Assembly: GCA_949752745.1 (NCBI GenBank)
Contig: OX457027.1
Location: forward strand, 57,664,053-57,728,052
Direction of reading: 5' to 3'
Length of the DNA: 64,000 nucleotides
Source of the DNA: Protula sp. h YS-2021
Lineage: Eukaryota > Annelida > Polychaeta > Sabellida > Serpulidae
Positions 11,321 through 22,529 of the stretch are shown here, in pieces; the stretch's first letter is position 1; each line of letters starts with the position of its first letter. The position numbers and the translations under genes are program-made. Below the pieces are notes generated by a model. The model had not been told where the DNA came from, did not search any database, and saw nothing but the letters and a program-made list of their open reading frames with translations.

Positions 11321-13215
11321 TTACGCGGCTAGGTCACTACGTGATCAGTACAGACACCAGTAATCTAAAATGGCCTGTGCACCTCAGTGGGCCATCAGCC
11401 AGCACGCCAACTCAGTAAAATGAAGGAGAACCAAAGTATAACACTTAACCGCGGAGGAAACCCCCATGGTGCCAACTCAGATTTGGTAGAAGTAGCATTA
11501 GTTAATTACACGCTTCAAATTCAGAAAAATAAACATATTATTGAAAGACTATAAGTTATGAAGTGGAGATAAACATCAGAGAATTCAGAGCTTTTGTGAA
11601 GTATAAGAGTTCTTTTCGAACTAAATTATACACGCGTACTTCTAAATATAAGTTTTGATTTAGTTTTCGTTTCGTACTCATAAATATATAATTTCGTGTC
11701 AATTGTAATGTGATGCATTCAAACTTGGCATGCATGTTATCCGTAGGGGGGGGGGGTTAAGTTCTTATGTTTAGTCTTTAACATTTTTCTTCCAAACAAA
11801 CAAAAACAGGAAGACAAAATATGTCACTAGATCATGCGTTTCATGAGAAGTATATTCACTATGCACATGAACATCAATCATACATCTAAACTGCAGGAAA
11901 ACTTTACGCTAGCTCGTCAATTCACTGTCTATACATCTCCTTTATTCCTTTTATATTGTTGAATATCATTATATTTCTTATGCTATATTAGCATATTTCT
12001 TATATCGTAAAGTTAAGTTTCTGATATCAAAAGTTGAACACAAATGTTGAACACATTGCTATAGAAGAGCATGATGGTTTAGGATGGAAAACATGTCTTC
12101 GCTTTTGTTTTTCACATAATAAATTCAAAATATGTAAAAATATGCTAATCATACTTTAATGTTAGCTTTTATTAAATGGGAACCACACTAGTGCATTATA
12201 TGTCACTTCAAAACCCGTTTGTGATCAGTGCGTGTTGCACTGTAGCAAGATTCTTAAGTAAGTGACATATTTTTTATGCGGTTTTCGTTTCAAAAAATGT
12301 AAGACGGCATTCTACACATATAATAAAAATGTCACTTGTATCACTACAATGTTTCTTTCAGGACGTTTAAAAAGTCTCACCATGTTCTAAAGTTTTGCAC
12401 ATATCTATCCATCACGCTTCACAGGTCAATGGGTTGCTTCATTGTGCCAGTTAATAAGATCATACTTCCCATCCTGTGGTTGTAAACTGTGAATGGATCA
12501 GTGCGTTATGTCTTATTTCAAAAACTGTTTGAGTTTAGTGGTATAATAGGTTAATAAGTCAAATGTGTGTTGTTGGTGCACACGGGTTCTCGTCGGAGTT
12601 TATAAATATGGTGTGTATTTGTTTGTTACAACGTTAGGGTCTTAAACGGCTGCTTCCATCCAGGCACGATGTCCGAATGACGTAATCGTTCTCCAGCACA
12701 GAATTAGGCAAAATACGGTCAACTGAACAAAGGAGAAAGGAGTTAAGGAGAAAAAATGACATATACCTTCTACACAACTAGTACGACAAACGAAGGAGAA
12801 CGGTTAGGTCGCTTGCAAGAGTGTAACTTTTACATTATATACGATGAGAGAGATTGGGGCGTTCGTGCCCCAAAATTAACAAGCAAAATAACAATATAAC
12901 TTCTAGACATTCTTGTGACAACGGAGGAAGATGGGGAAGGGAAGGCATGTGAGGATTAAGGATGAGGAAGCAGATTGAGGTTGGCAGAATATTGGTTGCT
13001 GAAAGAGCTTGATGTAGCTGTTCAGTATGCTGCATGGCTGCGAATGTTGAATAAATCACTTAGCCAATGAGCACAAGGGACGACGCAAAGTGGGAACAGG
13101 ACAATTTCCCCCCAAGACAATTCCCCCCAGTCAATCCCCCCCCCGACAATTCTCCCCGAGGATTATTCCCCCCCCCCCAATCATTTTTATTCTTCTTATT
13201 TTTTTCTTTTCTTTG

Positions 13216-13216
<1 letters not shown>

Positions 13217-13271
<55 letters not shown>
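13217..13271. repeat. (CT)n microsatellite
   Basis: About 55 bases of CT dinucleotides are followed by CCC and a T run. It lies inside the foldback element, just inside its left arm. Confidence 0.95.
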
Positions 13272-13274
<3 letters not shown>

Positions 13275-13481
13275 TTTTTTTTTTACAAATTGTTGCCCTT
13301 TTATCTTCTAACTGGAGATGGTGTAATTGTCCTTTCATTCCAACATTGTCGCAATTGCAATTTACATGCCTTATCCAAACCGATGAACTTTAAGTTGGCC
13401 ACCTCAGTGCCAGCAAAAACGGTTTTTTACATGTACATCGGTCGGATCCGCTGTAATGTTCGCGGTGCACCTGGTTAAATT

Positions 13482-13619
13482 ATGGGTGGCCGCTTGCCCG
13501 AGTCACCACGTCGCTGGTACGCCGACTCTGCGCAGCGCATTCCTCAAATAGTCCGAGACTTCGAAAACCGACAGACTGTTGACTATTTGCGTGGAACTGA
13601 CAACAACATCAGATTTTAA
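13482..13619 (+). pseudogene. MULE-type transposase C-terminal fragment
   Basis: A 45-residue frame ending in TAA contains RRWYADSAQRIPQ, FENRQTVDYLRG and NNIRF. It aligns by eye with the end of the MULE relic at 59.3-60.2 kb, which has KRTYAHLQQRLYQL and VEQFLRGAGHNIRI. MULE-domain proteins commonly end with a basic segment, a short helix and a YLRAIAHNIRF-like tail. The rest of the transposase is gone, so the copy is dead. Resemblance is by recognition only; no search was run. Confidence 0.6.
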
Positions 13620-14460
13620 ATGGCAGAAGAAACTTTCGTTCCAGACAGAAGAATTTTGCATTTTTCGTTTTAAGGTATTTTAAAAATAAAGACTTTGGCA
13701 TTCAAAGTAAAATAAAAATAAAAATTAAATGGGAGGGGGGGATAGTCCTCGGGGGGAATTGTCCTACGGGGGGAATTGTTCGGGGGAATTGTTGGGGGGG
13801 AGTTGTCTGGGGGAGAGTTGTCGGGGGGGGGGGGAATTGTCCTAGACCCGACGCAAAGTGGCATGGCAAAATGACGACAAGATATCTGCAATGGACATCG
13901 TGTGTGTTCACTGTCGAGAATCTAGGGTGTGGAAAGTTTGCAAATCACAAGCCGAGTTTAGAGGGTTGTTTCAACCAAATACAAGCCAAAGACGATTTCA
14001 CTCTCTTTTATCCAGACAGGCATTAGGCCATACACTTTTATACTATGTGTTTGTGTGTATTGCTAAATGTTAAAATGAACTTGCTTAATAGTGCATAACT
14101 AAACGCAACAAGCATCCTAGACGCTGATTTAGGTTCTAGTACATTTAGCTGTTTTATTTTTATGTGTGTGTGTGAAACATTCCTTTTGCCAAGTGTGCAT
14201 TAAAGTGATTGTTGGACATCACAAAGGCATGACCGTTATGGCCGCCATTGCACCTGAAATGAGTAACGTTACCTTGCGCTTTGTCCATGGGAAAGTGGGG
14301 TTTGTGGAAGATTCCAAAATAAAAAAATTAAAATGAGATTTGTTTGGAAATTGAACGCAGCAGGAGTGTTTCAGTTTTGAGTCGATCAGTCAGTAGAAAT
14401 CTCTTATGCTACGGGTGCTTTCTATTGCCAAAACGAATACAGTCACCAACATGAAAGTCA

Positions 14461-14584
<124 letters not shown>

Positions 14585-15029
14585 TGACAGTGGCGCAAAA
14601 AAAACATCAGAATGGCAATAAGTCTGTAATTTATAAACTTGAATAATTCATTATATTTAATTAAATAACGCAACAAATAGATGAGTTAACTAGAAATTCC
14701 AAGATGAACTTTAATTCAATGAATTTATACATTTTTTGGAAAGAAATTTATAACATTCAACATTTAATTTTTCTCATTTTTTTTCAACTGCAATTTGTCT
14801 CGTTGCGGTTCATTGAACATACAGCATAACGCTTGAATTCATTCTGTGACCAGTGCAAAACAAAAGCTAACATATAACAGAACACCTTTCAGACTCGTAC
14901 CTCCTAAAAAGTCCCACTTTCTTCCAAAATGATGAAATTATATTAATGGATCAGTTTTAAAATTTTTAAAATGTGCTTTCGAAATTGTTGGAGTTTACAC
15001 TTATTATGTTGCATAACATTGACAGTTAC

Positions 15030-15207
15030 CTGCAAAAGAAGACAAAGAGCCATTGAGCATGTACATTGCATTGCGCGTTGGAACTGTAGTCGATCTCGGC
15101 ATACCATGGATATCACACATACTAAAACGCACATAATCATATTTTTTTATCTGTGCTTCCAATTCTCTGTACTCTTCCGCAGTTATGAGGTTATTTTTGT
15201 CATCCAT
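15030..15207 (-). CDS. Lengsin-like protein, exon 1 (N-terminal beta-grasp part)
   Basis: This exon encodes residues 1-59 and the first base of codon 60. The start ATG is at 15207-15205; an in-frame GTG twelve bases upstream is not a likely eukaryotic start. The segment YDYVRFSMCDIHGMPRS matches the N-terminal beta-grasp strand of glutamine-synthetase-fold proteins, where an R(F/V)xxxDxxGxxR(G/S)K/T pattern is typical, followed by VPTRN. The donor TTTGCAG/GTAACTG at 15030/15029 is canonical. Joining to exon 2 gives a 457-residue protein, a normal length for the lengsin group. Confidence 0.85.
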
Positions 15208-15370
15208 ATTAAACTGCACCCGTCAAAAAATACTGAGCAAACTCCGAAACAGTCTTAACAGCTACAGCAGCAAGGCAACAATTTTTAAATCAAATGCTAC
15301 GCTATATGCACGGCGGTGATTATTTACGCTTTATAAGTTGCACTTTCTAGTCTCACTTCGTTCTCGGCTT

Positions 15371-15378
15371 CTTATATA
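15371..15378 (-). promoter_or_regulatory. TATA-like box upstream of the lengsin-like gene
   Basis: TATATAAG on the minus strand lies about 165 bases upstream of the ATG. That position would allow a 5' untranslated region of about 130-140 bases. The location is sensible, but the motif is short and there is no direct evidence for transcription. Confidence 0.4.
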
Positions 15379-15409
15379 CAGTGTTCTGTTTGTCACCCTG
15401 TCTGGGGGG

Positions 15410-16635
15410 ATGCACTTGGTGTCATACATGTTACTATGTGTTTCCAAGAAACGCGACGAAAGGGGGAGTGCCAAGTTGGTTAAAGGGTAGGGGGGGGGGG
15501 GCTACTTTTCATCAATTAGTCCTCGTTTTCACGAAAAGTTGACATTTTATTTTCGTAAGGTGATCTCTTACGGATAAAAGCGTACTTCGCGTTCTCAATT
15601 TTTATATGGATTTTTCATGTAACTAATTGTAAAAAGAATCACGAAGTACAAAACAACTATTTTCTCATAGTCTCGGAATAAATCTAAGCCAATCAGAATC
15701 GTTAATACTCCAGTACCAAGCGTCTTTGGAGTTTTGACCATTATACCAACTACCATCCAAGTTAAGAGGGGTGGATAGGGAAGAAATTTATAAAAAATTG
15801 GAGAACGTGAATTGCGTTTTACTGGTAAAAGAGCGTTTTTGAAATATATTTTCTTTATAAGAAATAGATATCTTTGCCTGTTCGTTTTCAGTTGATATAA
15901 TTTTTTTTGTGCGTGCCGCTACCCATACAAATATATGCTGTACACATACATACGTAATCAAAGCGGAACGAAAAACAATATACAGCTGTATGTAGATTGT
16001 GAAGCAGTGATTATTGCGTCTTTCTTCACGAACAACGGCTGCAGAGTCTGACATTCTAAACAATGGAGTACTCTTTTAGTTGTGAAATTCTGCGTTTTAG
16101 CACGTTTGCGCACAATGTTTGGGTACAATGTATACTAAGTGAAAATTCTTATTCGATCGCGAGTGCTTTACAACTTGTTAAAAAAATCTTGTCTCTTCGT
16201 AATGTATATTTTTCTATATTGAAAAGAAGGTACATGACATAAAAACCCTAACAATCAAGACACGCTGGACTCAAAGCAATTTTCCCAGAAAATATAAAAT
16301 GGGCCAAATTTGTGTCAAGTGCAGGAATACCACGAAGGAATAGGGCGGTTGTCTTGTAGCCATCTTCCAGGTCGTGGCTGTGGCTCGAGAGTGTGCGCAG
16401 ACACAAACATACCACGATACTGTCGTTCAGGGTGCTTCTATTGCTTTGCTTTTATTTATCAATAGTCTTTGATTTATCAATAATTAGTCATAGTTATTAT
16501 AATCAGTATAAAGACGCCAAACAGCTAGCAGACGAAATTCACTTTTCTCTTTAAATCCCCGGGGCGGTAGTTCAGTTTTGATAACGGGTATAAAAATACG
16601 CAGTATAAATCTGTGAGGCTAGTTGGAAACAGAAA
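15410..16635. other. Intergenic DNA with no supported gene
   Basis: The stretch is upstream of the lengsin-like gene. It includes a G-run at about 15489-15500. Frames on both strands are short and unlike any family I recognise. Confidence 0.5.
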
Positions 16636-16639
16636 GAAG

Positions 16640-17258
16640 CTGATATCTACGAAGCTCTATCTTCGTAGTACAAAGCTCTATCTTGATCACTTTGTTTTCA
16701 TTTTTCAGTGCGAAAGTTATTGCTAATTTCGTGCTGATTTTTTAATTAATTTGTGCGATTTTTTTTTAATTAGCATTTTTATTGAAAAATTAGTAAAAAA
16801 AATTAGGAAAAAGAAGTATTCAAAATTTGTTGACAGTTTTTTTTAAATAAAATTTTTCAACAACCCAAAGGTGAAACTGAAACCTTGTTTTTCGGTCTTC
16901 TTGTCACACGATCAGCTTGTTTATTTATTTATTATTATTTTCTTGCGTGCCGCCATTTTACGAAAACAAGATGATTACGTGACAAGATCATATGACAAGA
17001 AGACCGAAAAACAGGGTTTCAGTTTCACCCTTAAGCTGTTGAAAATTTGTTATTTTTTTTTTTTTTGAAAAACTTTCAACAAATTTTTAACACTTTGTTT
17101 TATTAATTTTTGCTTATTTTTCAATAAAAACGCTAGCTTTAAAAAAAATATCTCACAAATTTATTGAAAAATACGCGCAAAATTACCACTAACTTCGAAC
17201 TGAAAAATGAAAACAAAATGCTAAAAACTGATCAAGACAGAGCTTCTTAGATATCATC
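16640..17258. mobile_element. Large inverted-repeat element, about 280-bp arms
   Basis: The left arm (16640-16925) and right arm (16985-17258) are reverse complements with indels. Shared landmarks in order are GATATCTAMGAAGCTCT, CTTGATCA, TTTTGTTTTCATTTTTCAGT, GTGAAACTGAAACC, and TTTTTCGGTCTTCTTGTCA next to the loop. The loop is only about 60 bases. This is a foldback or hairpin MITE. A frame across the centre is produced by the symmetry and is not a gene. Confidence 0.82.
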
Positions 17259-17781
17259 TAACAAAACAAAGCTTAAAAAAAGTTTAAACTTAAAAGTTCA
17301 AAAAAAATAAAAGTAGGGACGTTTTCGGTAAACTGTATTTTCCGCTGCTTCTTTTTCTCGATTGAACAATACATAAACATAAACATAAAGATACAAATAA
17401 CGCAAAGCGGAGGCACTTAAGGTATCAGAAGTCCAACCTTAATACACTAGAAAGCTTTGTTCGTAAAACACATGTTTTTGCCCGCGAAATCATCCTCCTT
17501 TGGCGAATCGCCAAAGCTTTATCATTCTTAGAAGCGATAAATATTATATATTTATAACATGCACCTCAGTGACAATGCACTCCTGTACAAAGAAATGATA
17601 TGTAAATTATGATTTCTCTAACCGCGTACGAAACTTCGGTAGTCTAATTCACCCGAACGCCACAGGTATAAGCCAACGTGATGCAGGAAAAGGCTTCTGC
17701 TTTGCGTAAAATACAATGTTCATTCACAGGCCTTCTGCACGTGTCCGAATCCAATACAAAGCACCGAGCCCCACGAACTAT

Positions 17782-18047
17782 CTTTTTTTTCTTTCAGTCA
17801 GCGAAGGACAAAATTAGAATTATAAGCTGCCGTTTTGCCGGAATATCTTTGGATATTCCGACGATTTTATTTGTCTATAAAAAAGCCCTATTTATACCAA
17901 TAAGATACACAATAAAATAACCATAAAATACACGATAAAATACACATAAAATACACGATAAAATAAACATAAAATACACGATAAAATGCATATAAAAGAG
18001 ATCTAAATTGATAAAGGTATTAAACCGAAGTAGGCGAAATAACCGCT
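17782..18047. repeat. Direct repeat copy 1 (about 265 bp)
   Basis: It is nearly identical to 18379-18643 in the same orientation, about 597 bases away. Both contain a perfect hairpin, GGAATATCTTTGGATATTCC, and an internal array of CACGATAAAATA-type units. The pair lies downstream (3' side) of the minus-strand tyrosine-recombinase retrotransposon. It could be the paired terminal repeats of that element or an unrelated miniature element with direct terminal repeats. Confidence 0.85.
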
Positions 18048-18378
18048 CGCCAAGACAGAGAAAATATAACTACAGAATTTGCAAGGATGAAGGGGTGGTG
18101 GGGGGTTAAATTTAAACTTTTTCTGACAAATGCACACTCAGATAAAAACGTCTTTGTTATGTTGACTTTTCGTCCCAATTCCTCCCAGGCCAAATTTCAA
18201 ATGCCGGCTAATCCGAAACGTCATCAAAGCACACTCTGCTAGGGAGGCTTGGCAACAATGCACACGTCACTAATGACGATGGTCAAGGGTCAGAATTAAT
18301 ACTTATGCAAACACCCACCGAAAGACTTCTTGTCTGAGCAAAAAAAAAAGGCATTTACACTGGCCGCTTAAAATTCCA

Positions 18379-18643
18379 TTTTTTTTTCTTTCAGTCAGCG
18401 AAGGACAAAATTAGAATTATAAGCTGCCGTTTTGCCGGAATATCTTTGGATATTCCGACGATTTTATTAGTCTATAAAAAAGCCCTATTTATACCAATAA
18501 GATACACAATAAAATACACATAAAATACACGATAAAATACACATAAAATACACGATAAAATAAACATAAAATACACGATAAAATGCATATAAAAGAGATC
18601 TAAATTGATAAAGGTATTAAACCGAAGTAGGCGATATAACCGC
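18379..18643. repeat. Direct repeat copy 2 (about 265 bp)
   Basis: Second copy of the 17.78-kb repeat. It contains one extra or altered CACGATAAAATACACATAAA-type unit. The near-identity implies recent duplication or terminal-repeat homogenisation during retrotransposition. Confidence 0.85.
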
Positions 18644-19057
18644 CACCAGCTGTGCACAGCTATCGCCACAGAGGAAGAAAAATGTTTTTAGGAAACCTTG
18701 GGGAGGGAGGGTGGGGGTGAACTGGTGGCTGATCCTACAACACACCTGAGCACCGCATGTCCTTCACATGGGAGTGGGGGCTCGTGGCTGATCCTACAAC
18801 ACACATGCCCCCCCCCCCCTCCCAAAAAAGGGAACGTGTCCATAAGAAAGTAACCAATTTAGTAATGAAAAAAAAGGGGAATTTTTTATTAATATATTGG
18901 AAGGCCATTCTAGCTACACGACAAATATGAAATCTATTTTTTTCTAAACTAAAATATATAACCGACTGTTTATGTGCAATATAATGACAATGTACAATAA
19001 AAGAACAAGCATCAACTGAACATAGTTTATACAACCGAAAACCATGGATTGGCGAAT

Positions 19058-20029
19058 TTACAACTTTATGGAGCTGATCCTTATGTATTTCTGTATGGCG
19101 GAGGTCGAACGCCATCTTCCCGCTAATTTAGTTTGATCTATGGACCATCCCATCTGGATGGCATTAGTTGCTGCACCGATTCTAAAGCTGTGAGTGTTAA
19201 AAGGACGATGGGCCAAACCGATGAAAGCTAGACATTTGCGCAATATTTTGACAAAAAAGGTTCGGGAAACTGGTTTTGAATTAAGAAGAAATAAGGGCCC
19301 TGGAGAGTTACCCCGAAGTTCAATGTATCGTCGTAAAGCCTTGATCACCGGAAGGTTTTTGGATTCCGAGAGCTGAAGTTGAAAAGGGGCAGATTTTTCC
19401 TGTTTGTGTTTGAAAGAATGAAAGATCAGAACTGCCGATTTTCCTTGCCGGTCAAAGGTCAGATTTGCTAGTTGCAGCAAATTACGGTGATTTTCCCCAG
19501 ACGGAGCTGTCATTTCACCGATTCTGAGAAAGGCAGCAAAGGCGAGTAGAAACATCGCCGTGACTAAACGGGTCGTATAGCTGGCGCCGAAGAGTTGTGA
19601 TGCTGCCTTGCATAGCTTTTTTAGGATGGGTACCGTAATGGGCAGGCGTGAGTCTATTGCTGGTGTGATTTTTTGTACGCCTTTTAGGGCTTTAGCGACA
19701 GCGAAGCTGGAATATAAATCGTCGCCTCCAGCTAATTTCTGAACGAAATTTAGAGATGATATTATGGAATATATCGAGCTCGGCGAGTACTTTCTGCTGT
19801 GGAGAGAAGCGATGAACATAAGCACATACTTTACTTGGATGGGAAAAGGAACTTGTTTCCTAAAGTACATTTTCATAAACGCTTTATATTTACCAATGTT
19901 TCTTTTGTACATTTTTTTAGATTTGCTGTTTAAAGACTGTTTTATAAGTTGTTTTGCAACAGCTGTGAGAGTTCCCACTGATGCGGAAGTACTTCTGGAT
20001 TTGTAGCAAGGTCCGGATTCAATTCCCAT
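19058..20029 (-). CDS. Tyrosine recombinase of the retrotransposon (323 residues)
   Basis: The protein would cut and join the circular DNA copy at integration. Catalytic residues of the family are visible: Arg169 in FAAFLRIGE, the HSFR box at His280 and Arg283 (THSFRIGAAT), GRWRS at 304-308, with Trp in the place often taken by His or Trp, and the nucleophile Tyr315 in QKYIR. A Lys in the HSFKHK hairpin near 207 fits the beta2-beta3 lysine. ATG at 20029-20027. It overlaps the end of pol by 88 bases in another frame. The frame is intact, so the protein could in principle still be made. Confidence 0.9.
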   Translation of the reverse strand: MGIESGPCYKSRSTSASVGTLTAVAKQLIKQSLNSKSKKMYKRNIGKYKAFMKMYFRKQVPFPIQVKYVLMFIASLHSRKYSPSSIYSIISSLNFVQKLAGGDDLYSSFAVAKALKGVQKITPAIDSRLPITVPILKKLCKAASQLFGASYTTRLVTAMFLLAFAAFLRIGEMTAPSGENHRNLLQLANLTFDRQGKSAVLIFHSFKHKQEKSAPFQLQLSESKNLPVIKALRRYIELRGNSPGPLFLLNSKPVSRTFFVKILRKCLAFIGLAHRPFNTHSFRIGAATNAIQMGWSIDQTKLAGRWRSTSAIQKYIRISSIKL

Positions 20030-21738
20030 GCTCTCTGAAACTGAAGACGTGATAAGGCATCAGGTAACTTATTCTGCAACCCCGCTATGTGTTTTAGACG
20101 AAACACTATATTGTACTTCAAACAACATACCACAAATTGGCGTACCAAACACATGATAAGTCCGTCCGTTGACGACTGTGAATTCAAAATATTTACCACT
20201 GCTAAATTATCACAAAGGTAAAGGAGCTGTTTATCGCGCAACTGCTCTCGCCACAGGAGCAGTGATAGTAATATGGGGTACAGCTCTAGCAGTGTGATGT
20301 GGTAATCTTCCGTGTGGGACCAGGGATAAGCACACCACCGGTTATCGAGGACCACGCCAAATCCTGTAGATTTCGCCGCATCTGTGTATAGCCGTATTGT
20401 GTCGGAACTGTCCCAACATTGGTGGATGACTGTTATTCCATTGAATTGGTCGAAAAACCGCACCCATGCTCTTAAATCTTTCTTGGCGCCCTCTGTGAGA
20501 CATATAAAATGGTACGGTTTGGTTACCCCGACAAGCAGGCGGTAGAGGCGGTGCAGAAAAGCCCGGCCTGGCTTTATTACGCGGCAGCAGAAGTTGAGAA
20601 AACCAAGCGCTGACTGTATTTCGTGAAGTCTCGCCTTTCTATTCTGAACCAGGGCGGCAATGAGACCCCTTCCTTTTTGCAGCTTCTCATCTGGGAGGCG
20701 CGCAATCATTAATGAGGCATCGACTTCGATACCATGGAGAGTAACAGTTGTGTTGGGTAGGACCGTTTTTTCGGTATTGATTGGGATGTTTAAATTGTCA
20801 CACAGGGATAAGAATTTTTAAAGAGCTTCAAAGCATTTGGGAGATGCAGGTGGTGAGAAGAACATAAAATCATCCAGGATGTGGGAAACTGATCTGACAT
20901 TGAAATTATTGTGCAGTATCCACTCCAGTGCTTTGCTCAGCGCCTCAAAGTTCTGACACGAAGGGGAGGCACCCATTGTGACGCGTTTATCGAAGTAGTA
21001 CTTGTTGTCCCATTTAAAACCGAGAAGGTGGTAATCTTTGGGATGCGACGGCAAAATGCGGAAAGCATTCTGTATATCGGCCTTTGCGATGAGACAGCCA
21101 CGTCCGTTATTCACAATCAGCTTCAAAGCGTCGTCCAATGACTGGTAAGATACAGTACACATGTTTTTCGGAATTTGCGCGTTCACACTGTTTTTATTCT
21201 TTGGAAAACTTAAATCGTGGATAAGTCGAAACTTGAACGGTTCTTTTTTGGGAACAAGTCCTATTGGCGACACATGGAACACTTTAAAAGGTGGTTCTTC
21301 AAAGGGACCTGCAATGCGTCCTAGGCGGAGCTCTTTTTGCAGCTTGTCGTTAACCGGACCCGGGTTTGCTTCCGCAGATTTGTGGTTTGCAGTCTGTGTT
21401 CGGATCTTAACGTCTTTACAGTGCAGCATGAAACCCCGGGTAAGACCCATTATAAGGAATTTTTTTCTGGTAGTGTCATAGCCGTGTAATAATTTATCCA
21501 ACAGTGCAATGTTTATATCGCAAAGCTTACTTTGCCGAACTGGTGGTGGTGTTAGTTGGGCCTTGGGCTGATAGTCTCTGTTGTTTGGTGCATAGTTTTC
21601 GGGGATGGGGGCTGTTGCAATTTGGACACATGTGGCTGTAGCGACAGTTTGGAGTTTGACAGGTGCTGGTGTTGAAATGGAAGCAAAATCCGCGGGGAAC
21701 TGGTGCGTGGGAGGCTTTCCTATTGAGGGAAAATGCAC
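19942..21738 (-). pseudogene. Pol: reverse transcriptase-RNase H with one in-frame stop
   Basis: RT landmarks in order are GLVPKKEPFKFRLIHDLS, KADIQNAFR, GASPSCQNFEAL and the LDD active site in HILDDFMFF. After the RT connection, RNase H shows YTDAAK, LELYP, LCDN and PDALSR, giving the expected D-E-D-D set. A TAA at 20820-20818 interrupts the otherwise continuous frame between EAL and KFLSL; frame and family resemblance resume at once on both sides. The frame opens without an ATG (GTG at 21738) inside gag, so translation probably relied on frameshifting or internal initiation. As it stands the protein would stop just after the RT palm. Confidence 0.9.
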
Positions 21739-22510
21739 TGCGCGTTGGTGGAAATGGGGAACGAAAAGACTGAAAGAGAGCCCCTATGTACTGGTTAATA
21801 AGGGGCTTGTCCCAGGGAATCGGCGATGACACTCTCGCTCGACGAAATGTTTCGTCATACGCCCTCCAGCCGTACGTATTCGTTTTAGCGGCCATGCTCC
21901 TCACAAATGAAATATAAGTAAGGAGCTGTGCGGTTTCCATGGGATGCGCTTCGAGGTAAACAGCGGCATAAATATGCATGGCGTTTGTCCATTGATCAAT
22001 GTTGGCCACGACCTTCTTTTGTGGTTTGTGGGGTCCCGGCTCCCTGCCCGTTAGGTGCTGTTGGTAATCAGGGAACAGGAGTGACGTGAGCTCGATGAAA
22101 CTCCTGCTTTTGATTTTTTCTTTTAGCGAACTGGACACACTAGCTCCAATGGGGAGATCGAACGCGGCAGCATTTACCACAGAGGCGGGAAGTGTACCTT
22201 GTGATGAATCGTCGGCGAAGATATCCATTATTCCGCTACTTGGAGCAGGGCTTTCCGTCGCCGAGCAGCTGTCAGACAGATCCATCAGACCTGACGCTGC
22301 CGGCGAGGTCTCCTCCTCATCTTCGCGAGTGCGTGGATGATTGGCGAAGAACGAGGCTAGTTGTTCTGAAACCGTTTTAGCTATTTCCTCCCGGAGCTCC
22401 GTTTTGGTTACGTATGCATCCGTTGATTCCGGTACTGGAGTTTCGGATCTCTTACGCCTGACTTCTTTGCCCTTTCTGGATGGTTTGCTTCGGGGATGTT
22501 TTCCTGGCAT
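21527..22510 (-). CDS. Gag-like protein of the retrotransposon (327 residues)
   Basis: The start is ATG at 22510-22508. The N-terminus is basic (PGKHPRSKPSRKGKEVRRKR), followed by an acidic, Ser-rich segment. The C-terminus carries cysteine-histidine clusters, CFHFNTSTC, CRYSHMCPNC and HPRKLC, typical of DIRS/Ngaro gag nucleic-acid-binding domains. The middle part (WTNAMHIYAAVYLEAHP, TYISFVRSMA) matches the conserved helical region of these gags. It overlaps pol by about 210 bases. Confidence 0.85.
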   Translation of the reverse strand: MPGKHPRSKPSRKGKEVRRKRSETPVPESTDAYVTKTELREEIAKTVSEQLASFFANHPRTREDEEETSPAASGLMDLSDSCSATESPAPSSGIMDIFADDSSQGTLPASVVNAAAFDLPIGASVSSSLKEKIKSRSFIELTSLLFPDYQQHLTGREPGPHKPQKKVVANIDQWTNAMHIYAAVYLEAHPMETAQLLTYISFVRSMAAKTNTYGWRAYDETFRRARVSSPIPWDKPLINQYIGALFQSFRSPFPPTRSAFSLNRKASHAPVPRGFCFHFNTSTCQTPNCRYSHMCPNCNSPHPRKLCTKQQRLSAQGPTNTTTSSAK

Positions 22511-22529
22511 GCTGTAATTCAATTGAGAC

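Larger units (their letters stand above)
13081..13860. mobile_element. Foldback element with inverted 15-bp minisatellite ends and a MULE remnant
   Basis: The left arm (13088-13180) repeats GACAATTCCCCCCA-like units. The right arm (13735-13850) repeats the complement, GGGGGGAATTGTCC-like units. Both arms have a step of about 13-17 bases. The phrase GACGCAAAGTGG occurs just outside the left arm and just outside the right arm in the same orientation (13081 and 13850) and may be a duplicated flank. Inside are a CT microsatellite and a C-terminal piece of a MULE-type transposase (13482-13619). The element sits in the lengsin-like intron. Confidence 0.78.
19058..22510 (-). mobile_element. Tyrosine-recombinase (DIRS/Ngaro-type) retrotransposon
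   Basis: Three overlapping frames in order gag, RT-RNase H and tyrosine recombinase define the DIRS order of retrotransposons, which integrate with a recombinase instead of a DDE integrase. No methyltransferase domain follows RNase H, which favours the Ngaro-like branch over classical DIRS1. Ngaro elements end in split direct repeats (A1, genes, B1-A2-B2). The 265-bp pair at 17.78 and 18.38 kb lies exactly where B1 and B2 would, but I could not find a copy of the segment between them upstream of gag, so the boundaries are open. Coding damage is a single in-frame stop in pol, so the insertion is fairly young. Confidence 0.88.

Noticed and set aside
13081..13860. CRISPR-like array
   Set aside because: Units are 13-17 bases with no unique spacers, and the genome is eukaryotic; this is a minisatellite.
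17782..18643. Classical LTR pair
   Set aside because: The repeats do not begin TG and end CA, and no primer-binding or polypurine site was evident between them.
18735..19115. 126-codon minus-strand frame beyond the recombinase
   Set aside because: It overlaps the recombinase 3' end in another frame and crosses a C-run and a short duplication; no domain was seen.
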